DNA from: Isochrysis galbana
Lineage: Eukaryota; Haptophyta; Isochrysidales; Isochrysidaceae
Direction of reading: 5' to 3'
NCBI GenBank assembly: GCA_018136815.1
Contig: CM030935.1
Location: 6,653,092-6,717,091 of the forward strand
Length of the DNA stretch: 64,000 bases
A program made the translations under genes and the position numbers. The notes under the pieces are model-generated. The model had not been told where the DNA came from. It worked only from the letters and a program-made list of their open reading frames with translations, and ran no database searches. Position 1 is the first letter of the stretch. Each line of letters begins with the position of its first letter. This document shows positions 40,787 to 50,304 of this stretch, piece after piece.

Positions 40787-41808
40787 CGACGGACAAAGAG
40801 CCTGAGAACAACAGGATACACCGACTCACGAACACACCGGAATCATTCACCCAAACAAAGCAAATTATCAAGCAACCGCGACCCCAAATCACCGATAACT
40901 CAAACACGTCGCGAGAGACGGAGAGAGAGAGCGAGAGAGAGAGAGACTCCGCAGCGACGGCCGGAGCGTGTCTCCGTTGTAACTTCCCACGTAGCGGAGA
41001 GTCCGAAGGGGAGCGTCATGTCGCGCGACCACGGCGATCACTTTGGATACAGATCGCAACGAGATGTCTTCACGACCGAATAAATCTTGCCGTTGAGCGT
41101 GAACCTTCTAGACGCTTCTAACGAACAACCCTGAGTAGCAACCAAGGGGAAGAAACACCAAAGGGGCCAAGGCTTGCATGTAACTTGCATCAAGGGGAAA
41201 GATTCCCTCACCTAGGAAGCGAACCTACACCGATCTCCAAGGGGAGATGGCAAATTAAACCTCAAATCTCGAGCGGCTAGAGCAACCGACTCGCTCGCCA
41301 AACACCTTGACCGAGAAGAAAGAAGCAAGGACCTACAAGCCAAGGGTAGCGGACCTAGGGAATGTGAGAGGAAGTTTCCGAACGCCAACGCGAACGCCAA
41401 ACGCGGGAAGGCAACGAAACCCTAACCAGGCCAAGCAGAACCTATGAAGAACAGGCCTGGACGACAACGAAAGTCAGCAGGTCCCAAGAAAGAACCGGAA
41501 CCCAACAAGAAACGACAAGCCTTGCAAGAAGCTAAACAAGCCTTCACAAGGTAACCTGAGAGCCTGAGACAAGCGCGCAGCGAGTGACAGGCGACCTGGC
41601 TCCTTTGGGTCAAGATTACCCGAAAGGAGGAAACCTGGAATCTAGACCTGACAAACAGGCTAGAAGGAACGAAACGAGAACTCGAATTCTAGATCGCTAG
41701 GGACGAACCCTACCAACCTAGGTATGCCTGAGCTTCACCGTGTGGCCGCACGGCGAAGGACCTGGAATCAAGAGCCTGGAAATCGCATCATCTGGGATGA
41801 ATGCGACA
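40487..41808 (-). repeat. 5' LTR (minus-strand element)
   Basis: Same 1,322-bp sequence as 30864-32185. The gag ATG at 40786 lies 300 nt before the LTR end, and the frame passes through the LTR/internal boundary exactly at a codon border. Confidence 0.95.
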
Positions 41809-41813
41809 TAATC
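41809..41813. repeat. 5-bp target-site duplication TAATC, right
   Basis: Matches 30859-30863 exactly and abuts the CGACA terminus. Confidence 0.9.
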
Positions 41814-42709
41814 GCCTCGTCGCCGTTGTGGTCATTGGTCGTTGAAAGAGAGAAAAGAGAAAGAGAACCAACGACGTGTGCCCCTGAGGCGGGACGGCGG
41901 GAGGCGGAAGGCGGGAGGGCAAACCGTTTTGTTTTTTTGTTTTTTGGGGGGGGGCAAATGATGGTATCTATATATATCTTTCTACTATTAAACCGGCCGG
42001 CTCATAGTCAGACTGATGGTCACCGTCAGGTCCGACTAGCCCTGATAACTGTCTGACGTCACTGATGTCAGGCCTGACGTCCCAACCCGGAGCAGCATAG
42101 GGGGCACCTTCAAGATTTTTTGTTCATGTAGGCTAATCCAAACTCTAGGTTCCCAGGGTGATGGTGGATGGTGCTGAATTCGCACCCTCTACAAAAGAAT
42201 TGTGGCCGTGCTGAGATGGTGCAATTCGTAGAAAGTAGAAAGTGGCCCATCCGCTTGCGGTCACTGCTCGCTGCTCGGGCCTGCCAGCGCCTTTTCTCTT
42301 CTCCCTCGCCTCTTCCTACCCCACGAGTAATGGGATTCCACGCCCATTTAATAGAATATATCCGGGTCTCCCTGTGTCCTCTCTCTTATGTCTTTGGATA
42401 ATCTCTCTCTCTCTCTCCCTTTCACATCTCTCTCTCTCTCTTCTCTCTTTCTCTCTCCCTCCCTCCCTCCCTTCCCCCCCCCCCCCCATTGATTCTCTCT
42501 TCCCCGAGATCAAGATATATCGGTCCCAGGACCCCCCCCCCCCCCGAACCCCCCCCAACACGCAACAGCTCCTCGCACCGTCTCTCTTCTTTACCTACTC
42601 TCCCCACTTTTCTACTCTCCCCGCGGCTTCCCCTTCCGCGGCTTCCACCCCCTCCTCCCTATTCTCCCTCCCCCCCTCCACTTCCCCCCTTCCCCCCCTC
42701 CCCCCCAGC
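41814..42709. other. 5' flank of the carrier gene; no other gene
   Basis: CT microsatellites (42,403-42,465) and C-runs (42,472-42,488; 42,531-42,546; 42,660-42,706) make up most of the last 300 bp before the carrier ATG. Earlier sequence shows nothing recognisable. Confidence 0.6.
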
Positions 42710-44019
42710 ATGCCTCCCTCCCCCTCCCCCTCCCCCTCTCCCGTATCGTCCCCTTCCTCCTCGTCCCCTCCCCCTCCTTCCGACCTCACATCCTACCTCA
42801 CCGGCGCCGGACTCGCCGCAGCCATCAACTTTCCTCTCTGGAAGGCCGCAGCCATCGGACAGTCAGGTTTCTCCACCGCCTCCTCCACCTCTCTCCTCCG
42901 ACAGCTGAGAGTTCTCTTCGGACCGCCGTACAAGGGGGTCGCCGCAACAATGTTTGGGATGACATGGGCCAGGGCCGCCATCTTTTACTGCGCAGACACT
43001 GGCAAGCAACTCTTGCTCGGCCTCGGGCTCTCCAATCAGACCGCAACATCGCTTCCAGCCATCGGCATCTCGACCATCGTGCAGGTGGGCGTGCCCGCGC
43101 CGCCGGGGGAAGGGAAGGGGGTAGGATAGAGGGGGATGAGGGGCGGGGCTGAGGGAGGACACGGCGGTCAGAGGGGCCAGAGAGGGCGCACACGGCATGG
43201 GAGGGCAGCAAATAAGGGACAATGCAAGTGGAGCGCGGGGCTCTCGGGCTGGTGCGCTCTGACCCCGCTTGGCGCCCCGCACAGGTCATCAACCAGCCCA
43301 TCGTGCGCGGAACTATCACGATTCAGGACCCAGGGACGAAGCACCCCAACCTGATGTCGGCGCTATCGCACATCTACCGCACGCGCGGCGCCGCGGGGCT
43401 CTGGCACGGCACGGGCGCCTCAGTGCTCAAGACGGTGCCCAAGTATGTGACGGCCATCTGGGTGAAGGACACGATGCAGGAGATTCTGCCCAAGCCTACG
43501 GCTGGTCCTGGCGAGCCGGGCCACCGCTCGCAGGTGCTGTGGTTTTCAGCGGTGAAGAGCGTCGCCGCTGGAGTCGCTGGCGCCGCGCTCACCAACCCTC
43601 TCGATGTCATCCGTAACGAGATGTTCAAGACTGACGAATCGACGCTCGCGACGACGCGCCGGCTGCTTCAGCGCGAGGGCCTCGCCTTCGTCTACCGCGG
43701 GATGGGCCGCAACCTCGTCGCCGTCGCTGCCCCCATTGGCATGACCATCTTCTTGACCGACGCCATCTCCGATTGGCGGCTAAGCCTAAGTGCGGCGCGC
43801 GCACAGGCGGCGCTGCTCGGAAAGCAGCCGCAAGCGTCGCACCAGTTGGAAGCCCAGGGAGACGTCGGCGCCTCGGCGCGAAGAGTCGCGGGGGCCGTTC
43901 TGCGCAAGGTTTCAACAGGGACCATGCCGCAGCAGATGGCTGCGGTGCCCAGCATTGTCCAGACGCACGTTGTGCCGCCGGCCTCCGAGCACGTGACGCC
44001 CCTCGAGCGAGAAGTTTAG
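42710..44019 (+). CDS. mitochondrial carrier family (SLC25-like) protein
   Basis: CDS is join(42710..43084, 43285..44019), 369 residues. The 200-nt GT-AG intron (GTGGGC...GCACAG) is phase 0 and joins TIVQ to VINQP. ATG 42710 starts a Pro/Ser-rich leader (PSPSPSPSPVSSPSSSSPPP). Carrier features: a first repeat with NFPLWKAAAIGQ, a second around NQPIVRGTITIQ, and a third with NPLDVIRNEMF, close to the P-x-[DE]-x-x-[KR] signature, followed by GLAFVYRGMGRNLVAVAAP. Only the third signature is canonical, so the transported substrate cannot be inferred. The Ala/Gln-rich C-terminal extension (about 60 residues) is longer than usual. Probable location is the mitochondrial inner membrane. Confidence 0.8.
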
Positions 44020-45020
44020 GTCACCCTGCTGTCTCGGAAAGGCGGCGCTCGTGGCGCGCCGTCGCATGTTCGACGCGGGGACTACGGGTCCGAGCGCGGC
44101 AACTCGGTTCACCCCCAACGTGCGACCGTAAGTCGTTAGGTGATGAAAACGCCCATTTTCCCTCCATCGGGATGCTTACATGCCAGTCGACCTGACCGGT
44201 GAGGCGGCTGCGCGGCACGCCCTATAACTAGGTGCAGCCGGGACAGCGCGCACATTTTAGATGTTCCGCGCGGCGCGCCCTTTGAACACCGCTGCCCCGC
44301 CACGAGCGCATGCCGCGGCCCGCAGCCTGGTGGTTTGGACACATCCGCACGGCGATTCCGCCACTCACAGCTACTCGTCGCCGCGGCAAGCGTCCCGATG
44401 AGCGAGCGCAGCATGCACGCCGGCATGCTAGCACGCTCTTTATTTGCCGTGTATTCTTCCCGTGTCTCTCGCTCTTACTCAACGGCGACTGGCATCAATC
44501 CGGCATGAGCAAGGCTCTGCAACCCATGGCATGATTGCTTGTAGACTGCGAAGTTTGCGCTGCATGTCGTATGCGTGGCCTCGGCAAGTAGGCGACAAAA
44601 GGCATGCGAGCCAGCCGCTCAGTGGCGTGTGCATCTGCACAGCAGCACTCGACCCCCCTCCCACCCTGCTTCCCTGCGGCCCTGCCCATCCCCACGAGGG
44701 AGCTCGGATTCGGATGACACCTGCACGCTAGCCCCCAGGCTCTGTCGGGGTCTGCAAGGCCAGCTGGGGCATCTTCACCCACAGCTTCATCCACGTCTAC
44801 GTGCAGCATTGGCTTGTAGCACAGTGAATGAAGGGGCCCATGTTCTTAGATGATTTTTTGTATGGAGGGGTGGGGGAGATTTGATGCAACATGCAACAAG
44901 GGCTAGGTGCCCACCCATCGAGTGCATGTAGTAGGTGTGGGAGGGCGCCGTCGGGCTGCAAAGGCTATGAGAATGCTAGAGAATATTTTACTCTACATGA
45001 GATTTGAAGGGGGCACAGGC
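44020..45020. other. no recognisable gene
   Basis: This is the 3' flank of the carrier gene. Short frames on both strands lack motifs. Confidence 0.5.
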
Positions 45021-45268
45021 AACTAAGTTTATTCGTAGTTCGCCCATGGGGGGGGGCACGAGCCCCCCCTCTCTCCACTCCTCCCCTGCCATGGGGGAGG
45101 AACCACCCATGCGGCTCCTGGCATGCCTGATGGCTTGCTTGCCATCAGGCTCAGGCATGCCGGGAGCAGACTGTCATGCTGATCCACTCTCTCATTGGCA
45201 GGCTCACCTGCCTCGCGCGTCCTGGCCTGTCGTGGCCAGCCCATCGCTCCAAACCCCCTCCCCCCCAA
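45021..45268 (+). mobile_element. AACTA-hairpin element family B, 5' fragment
   Basis: It begins AACTAAGTTTATTCGTAGTT, then CGCCCATGGGGG, and shares about 150 bp with the minus-strand start of the nested element at 56169, including GAGCCCCCC.CTCTCTCCACT, TGCCATGGGGGAGGA and CCTGATGGCTTGC. It is cut short at 45268, where a family A 5' end begins. Confidence 0.6.
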
Positions 45269-45310
45269 AACTATTATTGTCATAGTTTGAACTATGGAGC
45301 GTGCCGCGAC
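45269..45310 (+). mobile_element. family A retroposon 5' end (fragment)
   Basis: Forty-two bases match the 5' end of the copies at 3943 (minus) and 63229 (plus), from the hairpin through ATG GAG CGT GCC GCG ACC. The sequence then diverges at AAGGTAAGTAAG, which happens to look like a splice donor. Confidence 0.6.
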
Positions 45311-46134
45311 CAAGGTAAGTAAGGGGGTCCAAAAAGATGGAGATGGGCACCTATTGATCCAGCACTTAGGGGCCTGAGCAATCACAACATAAGTGGCAAC
45401 ACTTAGGGGGGTGGCGGCCAACATTTTCCAACCTTTCTACCGCGCGGCGCGCGGTGAGCGAGCCCCACCACGAGCCCCCCCCGCCCCCCGCCGCCCGTTG
45501 GGCGTTGGGCCCGTTACCTGCTGCTGCTGCCGCGATGCGCGGCGGGCGTGGCACGCTACAAAGCTTCATACATACAAGTACAAGTATCGATTCCCATTCT
45601 AGAGATAACTCTTACGACACACTGTCACACTTATATACACTTGGACTAACTACGCACAACGCTCACTACAGCACATTGATATACGGCAATAACAAGGACG
45701 GCGTCACTCTGTCGGAGCGAAGCTCGTTTCCTCTTTGGAAACGAGTCGCGAGGGCGCACCGGCGGCTAGCGCGGCGCACGGTTCGTCCGGGGAGCCCGGA
45801 ACGGGCTCATCGGGAGAACGGGGAGGGCAAATGACGGGCATATGTGAAATGGACGGGAGAGAGGCACGGAACGCGAATCGGAGGGACGGAGGATGTAAGA
45901 AAGGGCGCGGCGAGCAGATACCGCTTACTTGGGACTCGTACCCCTAACTCGTAGGAACTCGTAAACTCGAAAGGATGACTCGGAAGACGCGGGGGCTTGG
46001 GGTTACTCAGGGGGCTGCAGGTCACCAACAGGCGATACAGTGGGTAAAACCACACAAATCAACACTCTGCACTCTGTCGTAGCGAAGCTCGTTTCCTCAG
46101 TGGAAACGAGCCGCGGAGGCGCACCGGCGGCTAG
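45311..46134. repeat. degenerate LTR-end fragments
   Basis: Two related segments starting TGTCGGAGCGAAGCTCG (45710) and TGTCGTAGCGAAGCTCG (46075), each followed by GGAAACGAG and CGCACCGGCGGCTAGC, lie about 365 bp apart in the same orientation. Their TGTCG start and GCACCGGCGGCTAGCGCGGC block match the terminus of the 30.9-kb LTR, so they look like ends of a diverged LTR family. No gene was seen. Confidence 0.5.
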
Positions 46135-46604
46135 CCCTTCGGACTCTCCGCTACGTGGGAAGTTACAACGGAGACACGCTCCGGCCGTCGCTGCGGAGTC
46201 TCTCTCTCTCTCTCTCTCGCTCTCTTTCTCCGTCTCTCGCGCGACGTGTTTGGGTTATCGGTGATTTGGGGTGGCGGTTGCTTGTGATAATTTGCTTGGT
46301 TTGGGTGAATACGATTCCGGTGTGTTCGTGAGTCGGTGTATCCTGTTGTTCTCAGCTTCGTTGTCCGTCGTTGTTCGCTGTGTCGCTGCACTTTAGCAGC
46401 CTAGGCTCCCTCCCTGAGGGAAGAGTTCTTTGTAGGTCTAACAATCTCTTACAACCCATCTCTCTCGGGCCACTAGGAGCGCCTCGCCGCCCCACAGCCC
46501 TTCGTTCGCCGTTCGTTCCCCGTCCAGACACCCAAATGGGGTTGCCCGACCCAGTCCAGAATTTCATTCACCCGACTCCCGGCGGGGAGGAGGGCCAAAG
46601 CGCC

Positions 46605-46612
46605 GCGCTAGC
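46605..46612. repeat. 8-bp target-site duplication GCGCTAGC, left
   Basis: Identical to 47534-47541; present once in the intact LTR. Confidence 0.88.
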
Positions 46613-47533
46613 CAAGGCCAGGGACTGTAGTTAACTATCAACGTTGGGGGGCACTAGTTAGTAGCCATTTGAGGGGTAGTTAGTTAACTAGTTGTATGTA
46701 TTTGGCGGTAGTTAACTGCTAGTTACGTGGTTTCTGACTTTCTAAGTTGGTGGTTAACTAGTAGTTATCTAGTAGCTAGTACGTAGCTAGTAGATATAAA
46801 ATATTATAATAATAGAGATGAATTATGATATGTACTGTACAAGGAGACCCCCCTCTCGCCTTCCCTCCAGTCCCTCAATCCCTGCTCCCTCCAACCTCCG
46901 TCCAACGCCGACGAACTCCGACGATGGCGCCAAGGAGGATTTCGAGACCGTCGAGCAGCTTGCCAATAACGCTGCAGTTGCAGTTGCAGGGCAGGACGAC
47001 GAGGTCGAACGTGTGTTTTTACGCGGCCGGAGCAATGCATGGTGATGGTGACCTCCGTAAGGCTGTGAAGGATTCGACGCTCGAGCGCTAGCTTGTGGCA
47101 GCGTACAACACGGATTGAATACTACTACCTACTATACTAGTAGCTAGTAGTAGTAATAATAATGGAGGAATGTAAGGTAATAAGTCTAGACGCTAGACGT
47201 CTGGCTAGAAGACTTGTGAATGGTTGTGTGAAAGCTTTCGAGGATAGTTATGAGCTGTGGCAAAACATAATTGTTATCATTCATGCGTTTGTATTTCACT
47301 TTACCCTATCTAGGTTTAGTTATGGTGATGGTGGGCCGCGCGCAGCGCGAAGCTCCGACGCCGTTCGTGTAGTTAACTGCGAAGGAGGCTTGCTCAGCCC
47401 TAGTTACTTGCGAGTCAATAGTAGTTACTTGCGAGTTGGGGGCAGTTAGTTAACTACTTGCGCTATTTAGGAGGTAGCTAACAACCACTAACTGAGTTAA
47501 CTAGTTAACTGCTTCTCCTAGTCCCTAGCCTTG
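46613..47533. mobile_element. hAT-type non-autonomous DNA transposon (MITE), 921 bp
   Basis: The ends form a terminal inverted repeat, CAAGGCCAGGGACT versus CAAGGCTAGGGACT, with one mismatch in 14. The 8-bp duplication GCGCTAGC (46605-46612 and 47534-47541) disappears when the intact LTR is used as the empty site. An 8-bp duplication and CAAGG termini are hAT hallmarks. Both subterminal regions are dense in AGTTAACT/TAGTTA motifs, likely transposase-binding repeats. Internal frames (e.g. 46818-47045) show no transposase, so mobilisation would be in trans. Confidence 0.88.
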
Positions 47534-47541
47534 GCGCTAGC
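47534..47541. repeat. 8-bp target-site duplication GCGCTAGC, right
   Basis: Identical to 46605-46612. Confidence 0.88.
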
Positions 47542-47599
47542 CGCCGGTGCCGCTCGCGACGGAGTGGCTCAGAGCCCTCCGGCTCCGCTCGACTCGACA

Positions 47600-48097
47600 C
47601 ACCCTTATCAGTGATAAGCCCCGAATCTGATGCTCATACTGAGGACTCGGACTCGACCAAAATTCAAAATTTTGGTCTACCCCCTAGCCCAGACGCCCAG
47701 ACCGTCGGCTCGGGCCAAGTCCAAGTCCGCTCGACCATCCGCTCGCTCGCCCCCATCGGTATCTTCACACTAGGAGTATGAATTCAAGATTCCAGTGTCG
47801 CAAGAATCTGGATCCGTACTGCTACGCGACTACTCCTAAAAATATATGTACCGGAGGGGGCCCGACACTCGGATACCGCACTCACCGCGCGGGGAGCCCC
47901 GGCGCCCCGTCCCATTCTAACTTTAAAACATCTCGGCCTCTACATGGTATTCGCTCCCTTTCTACTCTCTACTCTCTACTCTCTACATGTAAGTCCTTGG
48001 TGCTTATCGGCCTCCACGCCCATACTCGCCAGACCAGACTCTTCTAAAAATGGAACACAAGGAGAGGGAGACCCGGCACAGACGCAGAGAGAAAAGG
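47600..48097. other. no gene
   Basis: There is a CTTATCAGTGATAAG palindrome at 47,607-47,621 and short frames only. It runs into the ALG11 upstream tract. Confidence 0.45.
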
Positions 48098-48250
48098 GAA
48101 GGGGGGAGGGGGTGGAGGGAGAGAGAGAGGAGAGAGAGGGAGAGAGATAAGAGAGATGTGGAGGTGAGAGAGAGGTAGAGAGAAGAGAGAGAGAGAGAGG
48201 AAGAGAGGAGGGGGGGGGGGGGGGGGGGGGGGGGAGGGGAAGAAGAGAGT
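48098..48250 (+). promoter_or_regulatory. purine tract with a 25-G run just before ALG11
   Basis: (GA)n and GGGAGAGA repeats end in about 25 consecutive G (48210-48234), 20 bp before the ATG at 48255. This is the same layout as upstream of the GMC gene. It could act as promoter or leader or form triplex or G-quadruplex DNA; that is inference. Confidence 0.4.
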
Positions 48251-48254
48251 GAGA

Positions 48255-49994
48255 ATGGGGGCGGCGGCGGCACTGTCAGCCGCGCTCTCAGCCGCGCTCT
48301 GGGCGGCGCTCTGCTCAGTGGCGGCTCTAACGGTGGCATGGCTCCGGCTTTTTCTCCGCGTCCGCTCCACCCGCCGTGTTCTGGGCGTGCTCCACCCCTA
48401 CTCCCACGACGGCGGTGGTGGAGAGAGAGTCCTCTGGGCTTCTCTCGCGGCTCTCTCCTCTTCTCCACGGCTCCACGAGTGGAGAATCGTTCTCTACACA
48501 GGGGAAGGGAGGGGTACGAGCTCCCATGACACTATGCTCGCATTGCGGGCCGCCGTTCGACGTCGGTTCGGCCTAGAGCTCCCGCAGAAGCTCGAGATTG
48601 TCACGCTATGCACACGGAGTGCCATCGAGCCTCAGTGGTACCCTCTCGGCACTCTGCTCGGCCAGGCGCTCGGATCTCTTCTACTCACAGCGGAGGCAGT
48701 CTGGCGCGCGCCGCCAGAGCTGCTCTTCGATACGACCGGGTACGGGTTCAGCTACGCATGGCTCAAACTCCTCGGCGTGCGCAAGGTACGCGCACCCCGC
48801 CGCCGCCGCCATGCTTCCCATGCTCCGACCGACCCAGCTGCGCCGCGCTCAACACAGGTGGCTTGCTATGTGCATTATCCGATCGTTACCTCAGAGATGT
48901 GCTCGCGCGTCGCTTCGCGCGCTGTGGCTCACAACAACGCGTCGGCCATCGCCCGCTCACCGCTGCTGACACGGTTGAAGCTACTTTATTACGGGCTGCT
49001 CATCCGTGCCTATTGGTTTTCGGGACGGAGGGCGGACGTGGTTCTTGCAAATGGCAGCTGGACAGCGAACCATCTCTCGATACTATGGGACCGGAGTGTC
49101 CCAACGCCCACCGCCGATGCGACGGAGCGGCGCCCTTCCTACCGCGAGCCTATCGTTGCTACAAGCCTTCGCTCGCGCCGCTCTACCCGCCTGCCAAACG
49201 ATGTTGGTGTAGCCTCGTCCGCCGTATTCCGCATCATCTTCCCGCCGTGCGACACAGTCGCCCTCGAGAAGATACCACTGTCACCTCGGCCCAGCAGTCC
49301 GCTCATCGTCCTGTCCATTGGCCAGTTCCGCCCGGAAAAGGACCACCAGCTGCAGCTGCGCGCTTTTGCACGTGTATTGCATGACCCTTTGGCAGGCAGC
49401 AGCGATTCAGCCCCGCCAGTCCTAATGATGGCGGGCGCAGTGCGACACTCCGATGATGCGGCGCGGCTCCATGCACTCGTCGATCTGGCGCATGAACTCG
49501 GGCTGCGCACAAACGTCGTCGAAAGGGACGCTTTCGACCCGTTTCTCGACTCGCTAGCGCAGCAGCCGGTCGAGTGCGCCAAGACCAGTACTCGCGACGG
49601 CACCCTTGCGACGGACGTGGTTTTTGCGCCCAACCTCGACCGTGGCCAGTTGCACCGCCTCTTTGGGATGGCAGCCATCGGACTTCACACCATGTGGAAT
49701 GAGCACTTTGGCATCGGTGTTGTAGAGCTGATGGCGGCGGGCATCCCACCCGTTGCGCACGCGTCAGGCGGGCCTCTGCTCGACATTGTGGTGCCTCGTG
49801 GAGAGGTGGGGCTGCTTGCCGCCTCAGAGGAGGAGTATGCAGCCTCAATGGTTTCTCTACTCTTTGAGCACGACGCAGACGAGCGCCGCCGCCGGATGGG
49901 CGAGCGCGCACGGCGATCCGTCTCGGGAAGGTTTAGCGAGCGGGCCTTTTCCGAGTCACTTTGCGAGGTGATGAGTGGCATGCTGGAAGGCTGA
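48255..49994 (+). CDS. ALG11: GDP-mannose:Man3GlcNAc2-PP-dolichol alpha-1,2-mannosyltransferase (ALG11)
   Basis: CDS is join(48255..48785, 48858..49994), 555 residues. ALG11 adds the fourth and fifth mannoses to the lipid-linked N-glycan precursor on the cytosolic face of the ER. Evidence: an N-terminal hydrophobic anchor (about 5-35), then family motifs HPYSHDGGGGERVLW, LYTGEG, FDTTGYGFSYAWLKLLG, CYVHYPIVTSEM, LANGSWTANHLSILW, FPPCD, QFRPEKDHQLQLRAF, and the GT4 donor-site segment GLHTMWNEHFGIGVVELMAA followed by HASGGPLLDIV. The 72-nt intron (GTACGC...ACACAG) is a multiple of three without stops, so it looks open if read through. Removing it restores GVRKVACYVHYP, the normal spacing. Length is slightly above the usual 490-550. 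Confidence 0.93.
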   Translation: MGAAAALSAALSAALWAALCSVAALTVAWLRLFLRVRSTRRVLGVLHPYSHDGGGGERVLWASLAALSSSPRLHEWRIVLYTGEGRGTSSHDTMLALRAAVRRRFGLELPQKLEIVTLCTRSAIEPQWYPLGTLLGQALGSLLLTAEAVWRAPPELLFDTTGYGFSYAWLKLLGVRKVRAPRRRRHASHAPTDPAAPRSTQVACYVHYPIVTSEMCSRVASRAVAHNNASAIARSPLLTRLKLLYYGLLIRAYWFSGRRADVVLANGSWTANHLSILWDRSVPTPTADATERRPSYREPIVATSLRSRRSTRLPNDVGVASSAVFRIIFPPCDTVALEKIPLSPRPSSPLIVLSIGQFRPEKDHQLQLRAFARVLHDPLAGSSDSAPPVLMMAGAVRHSDDAARLHALVDLAHELGLRTNVVERDAFDPFLDSLAQQPVECAKTSTRDGTLATDVVFAPNLDRGQLHRLFGMAAIGLHTMWNEHFGIGVVELMAAGIPPVAHASGGPLLDIVVPRGEVGLLAASEEEYAASMVSLLFEHDADERRRRMGERARRSVSGRFSERAFSESLCEVMSGMLEG

Positions 49995-50304
49995 CCATGC
50001 GGGCAACGGGCCATACCCATAGTAGGGTGTGCGCCGTCTCGCCATCTTGTCGCGAGGCGCTGAATTTGAGAAAACCTTGGAGGCTGCGCAGCGCGCGGCC
50101 GGACCGCACATAGATTGTTGTCATGCGGCTTCGGCGGCCACACCCCTCACTTACTTCAATGCTTCAATTTTTCAATTCCGACCATTGAGCATTGATAAGA
50201 ATCTTAAACCCCCCCCCCCGCTTTTCGCGCGACGTGATGCAATGTGCTTGCACTACTGCCTATAATACATACTACCCACTCTTAGCCTTTGCCCATCTCC
50301 CATC
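49995..50304. other. 3' flank of ALG11; nothing recognised
   Basis: A C-run lies at 50,208-50,218; there are no motifs. Confidence 0.4.

Larger units (their letters stand above)
30864..41808 (-). mobile_element. complete-ended Ty3/gypsy LTR retrotransposon with methyltransferase-like domain and chromodomain
   Basis: The element is 10,945 bp and transcribed on the minus strand. It is flanked by the 5-bp duplication TAATC (30859-30863 and 41809-41813). LTRs of 1,322 bp at both ends begin TGTCG and end CGACA on the coding strand, and match each other at every stretch I compared. Internal order on the minus strand: gag (from inside the 5' LTR), a single UAG, then pol with methyltransferase-like, protease and RT-palm parts fused to a chromodomain, then a short leader to a G6 polypurine stretch and the 3' LTR. 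The RT thumb, RNase H and nearly all of integrase are missing. Near-identical LTRs imply recent insertion, presumably with integrase supplied in trans. No tRNA-type primer site starting TGG follows the 5' LTR. Confidence 0.92.
46135..47599 (+). repeat. old LTR copy (plus orientation), interrupted by a MITE
   Basis: 46135-46612 plus 47534-47599 match the gag-side half of the 30.9-kb element's LTR in inverted orientation, including the start of the gag frame, with many substitutions. It ends correctly in GACTCGACA at 47599 and is not followed by element internal sequence, so it is a solo or 3' LTR. Its first roughly 820 bp are missing. A 921-bp hAT-type element splits it at GCGCTAGC. Confidence 0.8.
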
